Part shown: in pieces, positions 27,202-41,200 of the stretch
How the letters are laid out: every line of letters begins with the position of its first letter
How positions within the stretch are numbered: the stretch's first letter is position 1
Assembly: GCA_947179485.1 (NCBI GenBank)
Contig: OX359247.1
Location: forward strand, 3,129,060 to 3,193,059
Origin: Allacma fusca
Taxonomy: Eukaryota; Arthropoda; Collembola; Symphypleona; Sminthuridae
Direction: 5' to 3'
DNA length: 64,000 nucleotides
Made by a program: the position numbers and the translations under genes
Notes under the pieces: model-generated
What the model saw: only the letters and a program-made list of their open reading frames with translations
The model's database searches: none
What the model was told of the DNA's origin: nothing

Positions 27202-28789
27202 TAAACTGTGGATGGAATTTTGTTGGAGTAACTGCCAGGGTTGGACATTTTAAAATCCCAAGGCATGTCTGGATTTGTTATCCCTTGTGAAATAATTACA
27301 TAACTGAGTGTCCCGGGAATTCCTACTATCGTAATTTCCTAACATTTCGATGGATGGAAGTTCCTGGTTTGAATATCGATTTTAAGTAAAGGATTACCAA
27401 ATTGTTTAATTTGTTTGGGTATATAGTTCCCTCATAAGTCAATCCTGGGGGGCTTCACTGAAATAGCCAAATGACCAGAGATGACCATGTACCAGGATTT
27501 TCCTTAATGAAATTCCATGTAGGGAATGTATTCTGTACTCCTAGATATTTATATTTAATTCCTTTTTTGTTGCTTTTTGGGTGATTATTTGGAGGACAGT
27601 AAAAAGTTTTCAACCCTGATTGTCGTCCCTTTTTACAGTAGAGTCCAGTAGATAAGGATGGAATTCACCCATGTAATTATTATGTATGAGCAGCGCGGTA
27701 GGATTTTTAGAGTTTGAGCCTGGTCACTAAATCATGTGTGTGTGTGTGTTGGTTTGATTTGGTTTCCGTGGAGAGTTTGCCTTGTGGTTGGGTAAGCAAT
27801 CATTCGGCGTGGTTATGCCTCGCCGTGGGTAGTAGTCCCATTTCAACGTTGTATGTTCTAATGTGAGGGAAAAGTTGTAGGTAGAATAAATACACTTAAT
27901 TTTTTTTATCTTTCATGTCCAGGAGACCGTGTAGCCTGTTTAATAGTTAATGGGGAAGTATAAGTAAGCAGTGGGTTTTTTTTTTAAAGTTTTGAGGCTA
28001 GAATTTATGTACGTGCCTCAGATTCCATGTCGGGACTTTAATATACTTTGTCATGCTACTGTAATAACTATTTTTGCGTGTGAGTAATCAAAGGAAGGGT
28101 TTTCGTAGTCGTAAGATTGAGCATACTTTTGGGTGAAGCCATGCGTGGAACGCTATGATTTAATAGGAAGTGAATTCATGCATTAAGCATGCAATAGGTA
28201 ATTTAAAGGGGTCCTGGCTCCTGTATCTAAAGCATGTATTGGTAAAAGCTAATACAGTAGTTGAATGGATGTAGTAGTAGTTGTAGTTGTTGTAGCTGTA
28301 GTACTAGGAGCCGTATTGGAGAAAGTATTATTGTTCCCTTGAATTATTAAAGGTAAATTCTTTCCCTCGAAAAACATACATACTGTCAACATGGTCAACA
28401 TGCTAATTTTAAGTAATTGTCCAAGGTGTAATTTTTATGAGTTCTTACAAAGCATTGTGTATGTTGATGTGGGGAAGTCTCATGGACTCCCTCCGTACCT
28501 TAAAATACGGAAATAATTTCACAATCATCATCGATTGAATTCGTGAAGGGAACTGTAAACGAAATTTACAGCTTGATTTATTCATTCTGGTCTGTTCTTA
28601 ATATAGTGGTAGATATACATATCTATTTATGTAGAAATAGGTAATTTATACCTATCTACATATATGTACATTTGTATTGATTACCTCTGGACCTCTGAAC
28701 CTAGACGGAACATTTTCTCCGTTATTTTCCCACGTCATACTTATTAATTGGAACGGAAGGCTCTCTCTCTCTCACTCTGGGGGGTTGCA

Positions 28790-28792
<3 letters not shown>

Positions 28793-28847
<55 letters not shown>

Positions 28848-28858
28848 GCTCTCTGTCT
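28793..28858. repeat. (CT)n microsatellite
   Basis: Pure CT for about 45 bp, then interrupted by TG and CG. A shorter CT run lies just before, at 28761-28772. Confidence 0.94.
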
Positions 28859-30658
28859 CCCTATGTATTTGTTTTTATTATTGTAATGTAGCCTCATTTA
28901 TCTTTGAGCATTGACTGTTCTCAAGGCTTATTATTACTACTAGAGACCTAAATGGAAAGCATCACATTTTGATTACAAGCAAGACTTGAATATTTATATA
29001 TATAAATATATATATCAAGGGTGATGTTAAAAAGTGAAATAGTGGAGAGAGAATTTCTGTGTGTAAGAAAATATTCTAGAAATGTAGCTGGAGGACGGAA
29101 GAAGACGGAGATATATCTACATACATATGTATACATATGTATAGCGTAATATTTATTTGTCACCAAGGAAAGATCTTTCCCTTCCCTGTCACACACGACA
29201 TACCTCCTGTACCTATCTCCATGTCATGGACTATCATCTCTGTGACAAGAGTGCAGTACAAATTTGTGTTATTAATTTGAGTCAACCAATCACGTCAGTG
29301 TGGCTTCCCATTTCCTTCCTTGTGATGAGTTGTTCCAGGAACAATGGAATCAGTCATGAGGACTCATGCTCTTAGTATCTCCTTGTAGTCGAAAGTTACT
29401 GGTACAATTGGTGTCGGGGATATTATTGGTGACAGGCAATCAGCCTTACGCATACTTATGTATGTATGATTCTATGTACGTACATATGTAAGTATGTACT
29501 GACGGAGCTAAATAAATGTTCGGTGTAGTTATTGACACCATGAAACTCCTATTGTTCTGGGAATTGATGATTGACGAGGACTCGGATTTCTCCCCGTGTC
29601 TCTTAATTACCCTAGGTACTATATAAGTACATGACATTACTACAGTCCCATGTGTAAGGGCAGCAAGGAAAGTAGGATAATGAAATTTACTCAGCACAAA
29701 TGAGTCTACTAAGCCTGTTTGACGTGTTTTGAATGTTGGGTAATAATAGAAAGAGCAAGTAAAAAGGTTCCTGGATTTTCGGCAGTCCCCCTATAGTTTT
29801 ACAGGAATTTGAAAGAATCGAATTTCTCCTACTGAGGCTACTAAAGTCACAGCTGGAAATACATGGGAGACTCCAGGGATGCTCAAGAAAGTGGGAGTTT
29901 CTTCAGAGTGTGAGGGACGTCATATGGGGTGAGCTGAGGAAATTATAATAATGTAATTTATTTGTAGATACTTAATTATGTGTAGCTACTTGTTTTTCTC
30001 CCGGAGCCCGGAAGGAAATTAAATTGTGTTAAACTCTTTATGATTTTTAATTAATATTTAGTTATTTCTCTGAAATAATTCTAATAATAATAATTATTAT
30101 TTTAGGCGCTCTATATATTTATAAATATGAGCGTTTAGGAAATAATTGTCAAAATGTAGTCTGGTAATTGTACACTTTGTGGAGTCAATTCAGGTACGGA
30201 CGGAAATAAAGATAAGAGGGAGATATTAGTGACAGAGGAACGTGAAGGAATGGACAGGAGGCTCACAACAGTATGGTTGTCGAAGTCAAGGGGAATTTTT
30301 AGGAGGAGGCTCTCGGGAGAGTTGAAATATTTGTGGTTCATATATGTAGATACATATGTATGGGCTGCTGGACTCGGGCATGTATGTATATCTATGCATA
30401 GATACTTCGGGACTCTGAGCGGAGGTCTCAGCTTACTTCTGCTCTCACACAATGTGAGTGAGAGGAGAGAATGGTTGAGGGAATTTCATTTTCAGTTTTG
30501 TTCATTTAACCTCATCATATGGTGTGGATGTCATGGCTGAATTCTTTTCTCTCACTTCTGTCCTGTTATTTTACTCCAAACTGTGGATGTATGTAGATGT
30601 ATTCTATGTATGTGTGGGCTAAAACTCTATAATACAAGGTTAGGTCCAGAGTATAAGG

Positions 30659-30712
30659 AGAGAGAGATAGAGGGATAGAGAGATAAATTGAGAGAGAGAG
30701 AGTAAGAGAGTG
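30659..30712. repeat. Degenerate (GA)n repeat
   Basis: GAGA units mixed with GATAGAGG units. Confidence 0.85.
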
Positions 30713-31195
30713 GGTGAAAGAGGGATGGAGACACGTAGTCAACCATATGGAAAAAGAATAATAAACAGGGAGGGAAATTTCATATTGAATACAATTTTTC
30801 CTTGTAATATCCTCCACTTTTATGGCTCATGTACTGGGCTAACTGAATTTGTGTGTATGTGTGAATGTTTTTCCGTGCATAATGTAATATTTATGGTATT
30901 CTATTTCCGAAATAAATCTGAAGGCTGTGAGTTTGGGAAGGAAGGAAGGGAGTGGGTCTGTACGTAGAGTTATGTCTGTGTATGTAACGGATGGGACTGG
31001 GCTGTGTACTACTTACTGGAACCAAAGAATGTGCTAATGTTGTACTCATTTTTCTCTTTGATTTTCCATATTGTAGCTCAAGCTTTCCTCCACTTTCTTA
31101 TATCTCGTATAACTCCCTGGGGATAAAGTCGAATTTCCATTGTGTTTGACTTGGTAGTGAATAAAAAAGAAAGTCAAATGTGTCCCTTGTGATAT

Positions 31196-31219
31196 TCTCT
31201 CTCTCTCTCTCTCTCTCTT
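31196..31219. repeat. (CT)n microsatellite
   Basis: CT run of about 24 bp. Confidence 0.92.
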
Positions 31220-31770
31220 TCACGACTCCTTTGCCTTTGTATCTGGTCGGTACAGACTCAGTGTCGATAGATACATGTACATACACGTGCACGTCTATCC
31301 GCAGTGTACAGTATAATTATTTATATATGATTAACTCCCATAGATGTGGAAGATCTCCTAGAAAATATCCATATACAGAGCTTCATCTTCGGCACTGCTC
31401 CCTCCATGTGAATGATCTTTATGATGGGAGGTACGTATGTATGTGTATATATAGTGGCTGTAGTATTTGGTTTGATCGATTTTTGATTTTTTCACCCTTA
31501 CATAACTTTTGCTACTTTTTCGACTTCTTCTTGATGCTGAACATCTGCTCAATTTAGTTGCCGAATTGAAAGGAAAATGTGGAGACGTTTGGGGGATTTT
31601 ACATCCATACAATACACATGTCCGCTTGGGAACATACATGTATGTACATTGTATCGCACTTATCAGTTTATGTAGTGAGTCCTATAAAGTTAATGGCCAA
31701 GAGCGGAGGAGGAGGAGGGGAAAATGTTGAATAGTGCGGACATGGTTTTTGGTTTTCTCTCATGCTTCCG

Positions 31771-31771
31771 T

Positions 31772-31806
<35 letters not shown>

Positions 31807-31838
31807 CTCTCGCTCTCTCTCTCTCGGTCTCTCTCTCT
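31771..31838. repeat. (CT)n microsatellite with CG interruptions
   Basis: About 68 bp of CT units with several CTCG changes. Confidence 0.93.
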
Positions 31839-32962
31839 GCTCCAAAATACTAATACTTTTGCCAAACCTTCCTGAGCTACTACAACGTGTCTCCTCTCCT
31901 CCCTCTCTCCTCGACATTCTTGTGAATATGAAATGGTTCAGAATTGTAACAATAGTCCTGAACGTTTTGCACATAAATGGAAACTAACTCAAGGGAGAAA
32001 GTTTTAGGAAAAGTTGTCACGTCTGTAAACACTTTGTGTCATCAACTATCAGCCTGTACATGGACACACATGGATGTAAATGCGTGTAAATGGCTCCATC
32101 CAAACTTACTTTGAAACAGCCCTCGACCCCATCTTGGGAGGAGGGAGAATTCTGTACCAATTGCATTTTGTTCTTTTTTACTCCAGCACATTTTATGTAT
32201 GTATGTACATATGTGCATACGTGCCGTTGTCCCAGGTTTACAATGGCCTTCTGATTTCATTTTTGTGGTTGGAGTTAGAAATAATAATTACGGGCATGTA
32301 CTTTATTTTTTTTTGTCGGGACATGCGCTCCCGGAGTCTTGCTCAGTGAGGTTGATGCATTATTCACTAATGTTGTTTCCATTTTGAGGGACCATATGTC
32401 CTTGTTTACTTGTCAAGTGGAAAACACCACCACATTTAAGATTTTTATATTCGGCCTTGTAGAGGCTGTAGATGCTGAGAGCTTTCTATTCTCAAATAAG
32501 AATAATTATTTGGGTGTGCATATTGGGATAGAATGGTACTATTGTTGAGAGACGTGCCGGGCCTTTTATTTTGAGCCTTCGGAAGCAGGCTCGACTTTGA
32601 AAAGAAAGTTTCCAGAGGGACCTGTCCTAAGTGAAAAACTTACTGAAACTGTATGGATGGAGACGGAGGAGAGGAAGCCAATCCTTCATTAAGAAATGAC
32701 TGGGAAGAAAATCTAGGGAGAAAGGAGTCGAATAAGTGGAAGTAAGTTGTTCCCATGTGAAATGGTAGTGGGAACTATCCAAGCGAGTGGTGTTTGCTGA
32801 AAAACGAATTACTTAAGTAAATGAAAAATAAAACTAAGGAAGAGGGAGTTTTATGTTTGCGCCTTAAGGAGAAACGAGTGGGTCTTTATTAGTCCTGTAA
32901 CAATGAATTGAGAATATGTAAATGATCTTGATTTGTATATACAAATCTGCTGGAGCGTCTGT

Positions 32963-32977
32963 TTGTGTGTGTGTGTG

Positions 32978-33014
<37 letters not shown>
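32963..33014. repeat. Compound (GT)n/(GA)n repeat
   Basis: A short GT run passes directly into GA repeats. Confidence 0.92.
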
Positions 33015-33015
<1 letters not shown>

Positions 33016-36000
33016 GAGTTGTGGATCCTTTGATTACCTGCGGAGAAGACGTGGAGTATCCTGATGAATGAGCTTAATGAATTCAGGGACCATCCTTGAA
33101 GTTAAAGTGTATTTATGGGTAAAGCCGTAGAAAATTACTTAAGATGAAAAGCCATGGAAAGTTGATAATGATGTGGAATCCTTTGAGGAACATGAGATTT
33201 CTCTGTTATCTCCCTTTCATGCTCTCCTGTCCTTATGTCTCATGGCTGGCGGCCCTGCCTACTCTCCCCTTGGTTAGAAGGAGTAGGATTTGTAAGAGGG
33301 AGGTCCGACTGACAGGGATAATTACCTATAAGTATATACATATGTAGGATTGAGGACAACCATGTACATATGTACATATATCTATAGTCGAAGGTAAAAA
33401 CCTGGGTAATAATTTCTACGGGAAAAGAATTTTACCATTCCAAAGCACTTATGTACATATCTATGTACTTTGAAGAAACACGCATGGAGTAAGGAGTATT
33501 TTCACTTATAAGTTTGAGCCCTTTAGATAATCTGGAGGGATGAGGGAAAGGAGAAAATAGAGCGGAGAAAGGGTGAATTGAATCCTTTCACATCTCCGTA
33601 TTGATTAAAAAAGTGAATGTTGTTTTTCACATTAGATCTCTCTCTCTTCTCCTGCGTTTTCGCAAATCCTCTCGTGATTCCAGAGTCTCAACTCCATTAG
33701 ACTATAACCTGGGCTCCTAATACTACTCCTGATGTTCGTTTTTTTTTTAAATCATTGCTTTGTCAACTTTATGTCTTTCGCTTTCCTTCCCCGCTCTTTC
33801 CTTCTCTCCTCAGTTTTTTTTTAGTGTAGTGGGGTGAGAAATTGAACATGTGTTTTGAGTATGATCTCTCCCAGGGAAGCTCCCACATATCCATCCTGCA
33901 TTGATTATCCATCCAAGTATGATATAAATAAAGGTACTGTGTAGTCTCAGGACCCCGGTATCTGTCTCTACGGGACTTGGTCTGTGGATAGAATTGAGGT
34001 ATTGGATTTCCTGGTTCAGTTCAGGAGTTTCTTTTGGCTCCGATTCAATGCACCAGAAGATGCTGGGGTTTACATATGACGTGCGTATGGATTGATACAT
34101 CTACATTATGTATGTACTTATATGTAATTATGTATATGCAACTCTGTCTATATATGCTTCTCTGTTCTTACGGATGGAGTGACTCAGGCTAATTAGTGTT
34201 CTCCCTGGGAAGGCTGTATGTATATACGGATATAATTATATGTATGTATGTAGGACATGGGAGGTAAAAGATTCATCTCTGCATTCAATTTTCTTCTTTT
34301 CATGGTCGAATTAGTAACAACAAATAGTTCCGCTGTCTGGGTTTCCCTTGTTACTATGTATGTGCTTACCTCCATGATGCTGGTTCGGAGTACGGGAGTA
34401 ACGGGAGAGACAGTGTAATGGGAAAAGCATCAACGATGTGGAACATAATTTGAAGACAAATACTATGCTTTTTGGCTGGAGTTGTTTCGATGTAGTCCAG
34501 TTCATTACTGGAAGAATCCGTCGGGGAGGGTAGGGGGGAAGTATTTCTTGTAGACCATGTTCAGCCTTGGTTTCTATCCCTATAAACCTACATACATAGG
34601 CATATCACTATATATTCTATGTATATCTATCATTAATCAAATACACATGAACATTAACAAAGTATCTACGGATTTTCAAATGATGTGCTCCGTTGATCTC
34701 TACTTGGGCTTCCAACAACGTATTACACATAAATATAATTATGTAGATACAGAACGTACGATAATAGATTTTGCCCATGTCATAATAAATGGTAAATAGA
34801 ATATTTATTTGTGGGAAGGGAATTACTTGAAATGCTTTGTGGTGCGATTTCGGCGTGTTTCGCTTAATTAATCCAGTATTTGAACTGGTTTTGTTGTTGA
34901 TTTGTATTTAAATTCCGTATAATTATTTATATTACAAATTACATTGGATTCCTGGGAAGCTAGAGGGGTCTCTTTCTTCATAATAATCTCCGTATTCCAT
35001 TAGAATTTATCCTGTGAAGTTATAAAATTTGTGGGGGATTAGGATGAGTTCAAAATGTAAAAGGAGGGAGATTAATAATATGTAGGATTTTTCCAAAGGG
35101 CTTTCCCGGTGATCAGGGGGTAATGTGCAGTTTGTTAAATCTTTTCGCCTAGTTGAAATATCTACATATTTTTTTTAATGGAATTTCCCAGGACGTACAG
35201 GCCTTATGAGCTCCGATGTGAGGATGTGGAAAGGAGCTAAAGCTGACGTAAGAGCATTTGGTTCGGAAGTAGGGTATGATTAGGATGCTGATTACAAAGC
35301 ATTAAGTGGTACAAAAGCTCGGGAATGCAATGTGATTAGTCTGTATTTGAGGTTGAAATAGATTTGGGTGTCATCTCCCATCCTGTTTCCCAATTCCCTT
35401 GACTACACATACTGTACACTCTGAACTGGAGTTGATCATAAAATGGTATTTTTTCCAGTCATATATCTACATATGTAAGTAGGGTATCTACCTAAGAGGA
35501 GGTATTACGTACCTTTTTCGGATGCTCCTCTTCGGTAAGTCTATATGGAGAGAATGATGAGGGAAAGTTAAGAATGATGATGAAAAATGGCATGAAATTC
35601 CACAGAGGATTAGTAACTAATGACGTTGGATCTAATAAATAAGTGTAGTTTGGAAGAATATGCTCCTCCTGCTCCATACTACTCCCAAGGTTCATAGTGA
35701 TAACATCTGGTGGCGTCGACTTCTGTCAGGGAGACCATCGGATGGGAGTACTCATGTGTAGATATCTACTATATCTACATGCCTGTATGTAGATTGAGGT
35801 AATAAATTCTGGTTCATTCTTAAAAGCAGGGGATAAGTGTGGGTTGATCCAGCATCATGAGACTCACAGAGAGTGAAAGAGAGGAACACTCAGCTTATTA
35901 ATGGAATGTTTTCTCACATAGTCTCATGATTTCCCTCCCGTTTCCTCTCCTCTCCCTGTCTTTTCCCGTTGCCCTTTTTGACGCCATTTCATATGAATCT

Positions 36001-37544
36001 CCGGATATACTCAACCTCATATGAGTATCCACATAATTATATGTAAATAGTTCCACGCATATCCTCAAGTTTGTGGTGCCTTTAGATTAGAATTATGTGG
36101 AGGTATTTTACTTACTTTTGCACCCATACTTGAAGCGACTCAAGATATAGGTATCTACATACATACATATGTGTGTATGCAGAGTGGATGATTATGAAAT
36201 TTTGTCCGAGTTGTTATCCCATTTAAGAGGGCTTTTGTCTTCCCAGGAATAATTTATCAAGGCATTATTTTAGGCAGGCTATCCAAAGATTACGTATTGA
36301 AGGGAATGTGAGATATACTTTGGTGTGTCTCCATGTAATGTTGTATCTGTGAATGAGAGAATTTAGCTCAACCCGAGAGACTGAGAAACTCGGAGTTGTA
36401 GGGATGTTAACCCTAGTTTTATTCTGTAGTTACTACATGATTGTAATGACGACGTTGGTGGTATGGTGAGGGAGCTATGTATAGATATGTATTATCCTTA
36501 CTTGATATATGAGTAGTAAGAACTACATATATGAGATCCTTGGGATATGCTCTGTGGGATAAAAACAGGAGTTATTCTTTTATGCACTTTCAGTCCATAA
36601 AGATGACATGAACATGAAACTATTCTTCTTTATATTTGCATGTAGATATAGATATACATCTCTTTCAGAGGAGTTCATCTATTCAGTATTTTCTGTAATT
36701 ATGTATGAGCTCGAGCTGGGGTATGTAGTGTAAGTATATTCTAAGGACGTACATAAGTACAGTCGGCTCTGGAGACTCTCCTGCATGTGGAACTTTCTCA
36801 GGGCTGGTGATGCTTTGGAGAGAGAGAGAGCCCGACTCTGGTGGGAAGAAGTATGAAGAGCAGGATTACGAGCTCCTTTTAATGATAATAGTCTCTGTTC
36901 ACAAGGTTAAATAACGACCGCAATTAGAAATGATGTTTGTTTATGATCCATATCTAAAGCCACGGCCGCCCTCCTACTGTAGTTCCTCTCTAACTACATA
37001 TTCCTCAATATAGGGTGTCATGTCATCCCCCTCTCAGCTTCATATCTACTTATGAGTGAGCATTATAGTTGGACGTGACACATTAATTCAAATTTACGCT
37101 GACCAGAGACGGAAATTAAAGACTTGCCATTTACATACGCCCGCTTCCGTTCCATATTAGTTTGAACAATGAACTCTATAATAGTAGTAGGAATAATTAT
37201 CTATATGTAGGTAGATGTATCAACTCTTAGCTCGTATTTTAGTGTTTTAGACCGGCATGGTATGGTTGGATCATTGTTTTCAGGAGGGGATGTTTCCCAA
37301 CGGCTGGATAAATGAATATCGAGCACCCAATTGTTCAGTGTTTGGTTATACATATGTGGACTTTGTTTATGTGGATTGAGGGCGGTGATAATTACTGTCA
37401 TATGGGAAATTATTTTTGATTTGGAAGCCTGCGTACATACATATGTAGATATGTACTTACATATGTGTTATGCAATTATATTTTATTCCATGGTCAGACT
37501 CAAACTTTAATAATTGGGGATTTTGTTCTAATTTGTCTTTACAG

Positions 37545-37717
37545 AGATGGAAGACTGTCTGAAGGAGACCAGATTTTGGCGATTGATGGGCAACCATTGG
37601 ACTCAGCAATTACACATCAACAAGCCATTGGGATTTTACAACAAGCCCGGGGAGAAGTTGAGATTGTAGTAGCTCGAGCTCCTGACACTGTTCAACCAAC
37701 TGAAGCTCTTGTTTCTG
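37545..37717 (+). CDS. Patj: Patj exon a: second half of PDZ1
   Basis: The acceptor is TTTACAG before 37545; the first base completes a codon from an unseen upstream exon (AG or CG + A, probably Arg). The reading [20 protein letters not shown] then [11 protein letters not shown] is the second half of PDZ1 in Patj/MUPP1. The alpha-B helix starts with His (THQQA), the mark of class I PDZ ligand binding. The donor is G|GTGAGT at 37718, leaving phase 1. A long CT repeat begins about 25 nt after the donor. Strong call by protein match and splice signals. Confidence 0.93.
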
Positions 37718-37742
37718 GTGAGTTGGCAAATTTTCCTTCTTG

Positions 37743-37799
<57 letters not shown>

Positions 37800-38220
37800 C
37801 TCTCTCTCTCTGGCACTCAGTTCTCTTTCACTCCACTATCTCTCCTGAGTCCTGAGTCTGTTATGTAATTATATATTACCATGTGTCTATGTGTAAGTCG
37901 TAAGAGGAGTACAGGCTTGCAGATGATGCACTCTTGTTTTTTTTACGTCTCATCTATTTTTTGTGTCTCTTGAAGCTTACCACTACTTTGTAGGTTGAAC
38001 CACGTTGGGTATTAAGGCTTCTTCCGTTTTCTAGGACAAGTATGTTTATTATGAAGGAGTAATCGTTTCGTTTGAATTTTCTTTTAACCACGGTAATCTT
38101 GTTGGGTTTTGGATGAAGTGTTGGATCGTGAGTAGATAAAAAGAATCCCTTTTTCTTCACATTTCCTCTGGAAATTTATACATGGGCACCCCCTATGTTT
38201 CCTATTTGTTCTTCCTTTTT

Positions 38221-38258
<38 letters not shown>

Positions 38259-41200
38259 TAAATACTAAATGTACAATAGTATTCCCCGTGTACTTGTGTT
38301 CCAGCTCAAAGACATTTGCGCCGATTCCTTAGTCGTCTCCTTGTACCTATCCGTCAGTTTAGCTGTGACTCCGCTCGTAGATTGTGTTTTCACTTCAGTT
38401 GTGTGTTATCAGGTTAATGTACTTTGGTCCCTGTGTTCTCTCCTTTGACTAGGAATAAGAGACTTATTGTACTGGGACTACCCGCATACAGAAGTAAATA
38501 TCTAGAAGGAAATTAGACGGAGAATGACAGCCAATTATTGACAGTTTTTCAATTTCCCTTATAAATTATTGTCGGGACTGGAAATTTGAAAGGCTCCTTT
38601 ATTTAGTGAACACTCAATTTTGTAAGCTGTTGTAGTAACGAAGTGAATTTCCTCTCCAGCATAATCCTATCAAGTGTTTTGCTTGCTGGATAAAATTTTT
38701 ACCCTTTCTATATGTTATGCTCCATTCCTACTAATCCTCTCGTATGTAATCAGTTCTTGGAAGTTTGCAAGGGAGTGATAAGAGTATTGCCCAAGCTCAG
38801 GAGAGAAAGAGAAAGAAAGAGCCTGGCTATGCTTGAGATTTCGACTGGCTTTTAATGACTGGAGCGGGTATACTTGGGATTATTACCGTGTCGAAAAGTG
38901 TAAGTGCTACGGTTATTATTATTTTTGTCTGGGGTATTTGCAGGTGATACGATTGGGGTGGGACAGCAACCCCCCTTACTGGGTGGGGAGCGTCCCTCCT
39001 CTCCGCCTAGTGAAGACTTGAAAGGTTCCGACATGGTGGTAAGTGAACACTTGTAGTTATGGTACTGTAGTTTCTTAAAACATATAGCTTTTATCACCTA
39101 CGTATGTATGTATGTACCTATGTATTTTATCCTGTAACATTTCATTCAGTGTTCACGTGAGTGCAGAAAAGTCTTTTTTGTCAGCATTAGTAATGCTGAA
39201 GGAATTTACAAATAGAAATTAGGCTGGATGTTAGTAACTTTATCGTTATGATAGGGGGAACTTGGAAAAGGGAAAGATTATCGGAGGGGCGAAATTCGGA
39301 ATGAAAATAGAAACATAAAATTGGTACCATGAAGGATTTTACTACTGTGATTACCATTGTACTAGCGTGGGCTGTATGAATATTACTTTTTTTCACTAAA
39401 AACTGTATGTAGTAGATAATGTTGAAATGTAAGTGTATTGGTGGGGATAGGATTGTAAAGGAATGTTCAGGAGGGGAAAAAAGGTGATTTGTTAGAGTTA
39501 CATTGACTGAGAGGCTACGGCTGTTATTTGTTTTTTACTCATTCGTATTTAGATTAGACATAAAGATACAAATGGTCTTCTCAGATTTAAAAAACAAGAG
39601 GAAAGGGAAATACATAGAGGATGAATTCAGGGGAAAGGGTTTTTGGGTGGTAGAGATTTGCTATAAAGATCTGTATTATATATAATTATAAGGATATATC
39701 TATCCATATATTGGTGGAAGGTAGGGCTCCTGTAATATATGTAGAATTGGATCGTAGACGTGAACAACTTTTATTGTTTTTGAATGCATAAAGGGAAGGT
39801 TGTGTAGAGGACTGTGAAATAAAAAGTAATGTTACACTTCACGTAATATATATTTTTTTTCTTGGGTGCTCCAACAGCTGAATACAGAATGGGCACAAGT
39901 CGAAGTAATCGAGTTAATCAACGATGGAACAGGTCTTGGCTTTGGAATAATTGGTGGCCGAAGCACGGGCGTCGTGGTAAAGACTATCTTGCCAGGTGGA
40001 GTAGCGGATCGGGATGGTCGGCTCCAGAGTGGGGATCATATTCTTCAGATTGGAGAGGTCAATTTGTTGGGAATGGGCTCGGAGCAAGTGGCAGCTGTTC
40101 TGCGTCAGTGCGGCAGTTGTGTTCGGCTAGTGGTGGCCCGACCCATTGAGCCGACCTCTCCAGATGCCCTGAGTAGTCAAGCTCCAATTGTCCCTACAAA
40201 AATCTTAGGAGATCCCGAGGAATTGGAGAGACATTTAATGCAATCAAATGGCTACGCTAATCATTTGTTGGATGGTTCCATCGGCTCAGCTGAAGCTGCT
40301 CAAATGAGACTCGGCCTGGATGATATTGGATCCGCTGGAACAGGATTCGATTCACTTCCAGAAGTTGAGATCGTGGATGTGGAACTACGGAAAGACTTAC
40401 ACGGATTGGGCATCACGATTGCCGGATATGTCTGCGAGAAAGGTTCATTATTGTACTACTACTACTAATAATTGTTTTTATTTATGTCTTCAGCCAGGTG
40501 CACAGTATGCTTTAAGATTCCAAAATAATTTGTAGATACAGGCACTCACAATATGAAATTACGACCTCCCCATGATAGTCCTCAGCTACGGAACCCCATT
40601 TTTAGGGAAAGCTTTAATGTTGAAGGAACGTATTCAGAGCAGGCGTTGATTTGAATTTGAGAACGCTCATGTTATTCCAGATGGATGTGAGAAAGGCACC
40701 ATCAACGGGTCTTTCCTCTCTCTCTACCTGTACTTACGTTCCTGCTCATGCACTGCGAATTTTCAATTTCATTTCGTGTAATTGCTGTCTCTTCTCAGTT
40801 GAGGATGGGGACTTGAAGCTATGGTGCATGTGACTTTCATTTCCTATTCCGAAGGGAATCAAGTTCACTCATGGAATGAGATGATGGGCGTCAGGAGAGG
40901 GTGATCATGTTGATGCGTCTTTGTTTCTGACTTCATACGAGTAGTTTTATAGCAGTGCTATGTGTGCGTCTAATTCTCTATAACTACTTGGGATATTTTA
41001 GGTTATGCATGCACAGTACGTGCAATTTCACATATCTACCCCAGTTATTGTTTAATGGCAGAATGCTCCAATATAACTGACGGTACCATTTCCGCTCCTG
41101 CAAAGACGTCCCTTTCCGTTATCTCTCATCTCCTGATGGTCGTGGTCTGCACGGTTGAGGAAAAATGTCCCTCGTTTTATTATTCGTACACTTCTCTCTG

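Larger units (their letters stand above)
25001..37544. other. Non-coding stretch immediately upstream of the PDZ1 half-exon
   Basis: The right end, at least, is intron: it finishes in the pyrimidine-rich acceptor TTTACAG used by the PDZ1 half-exon. The intron's left end is unknown. No exon with the first half of PDZ1 was recognised. The stretch holds a 28-bp perfect palindrome at 25130, several CT/GA tracts, and many ATGTATGTACATAC-like words. Confidence 0.65.
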
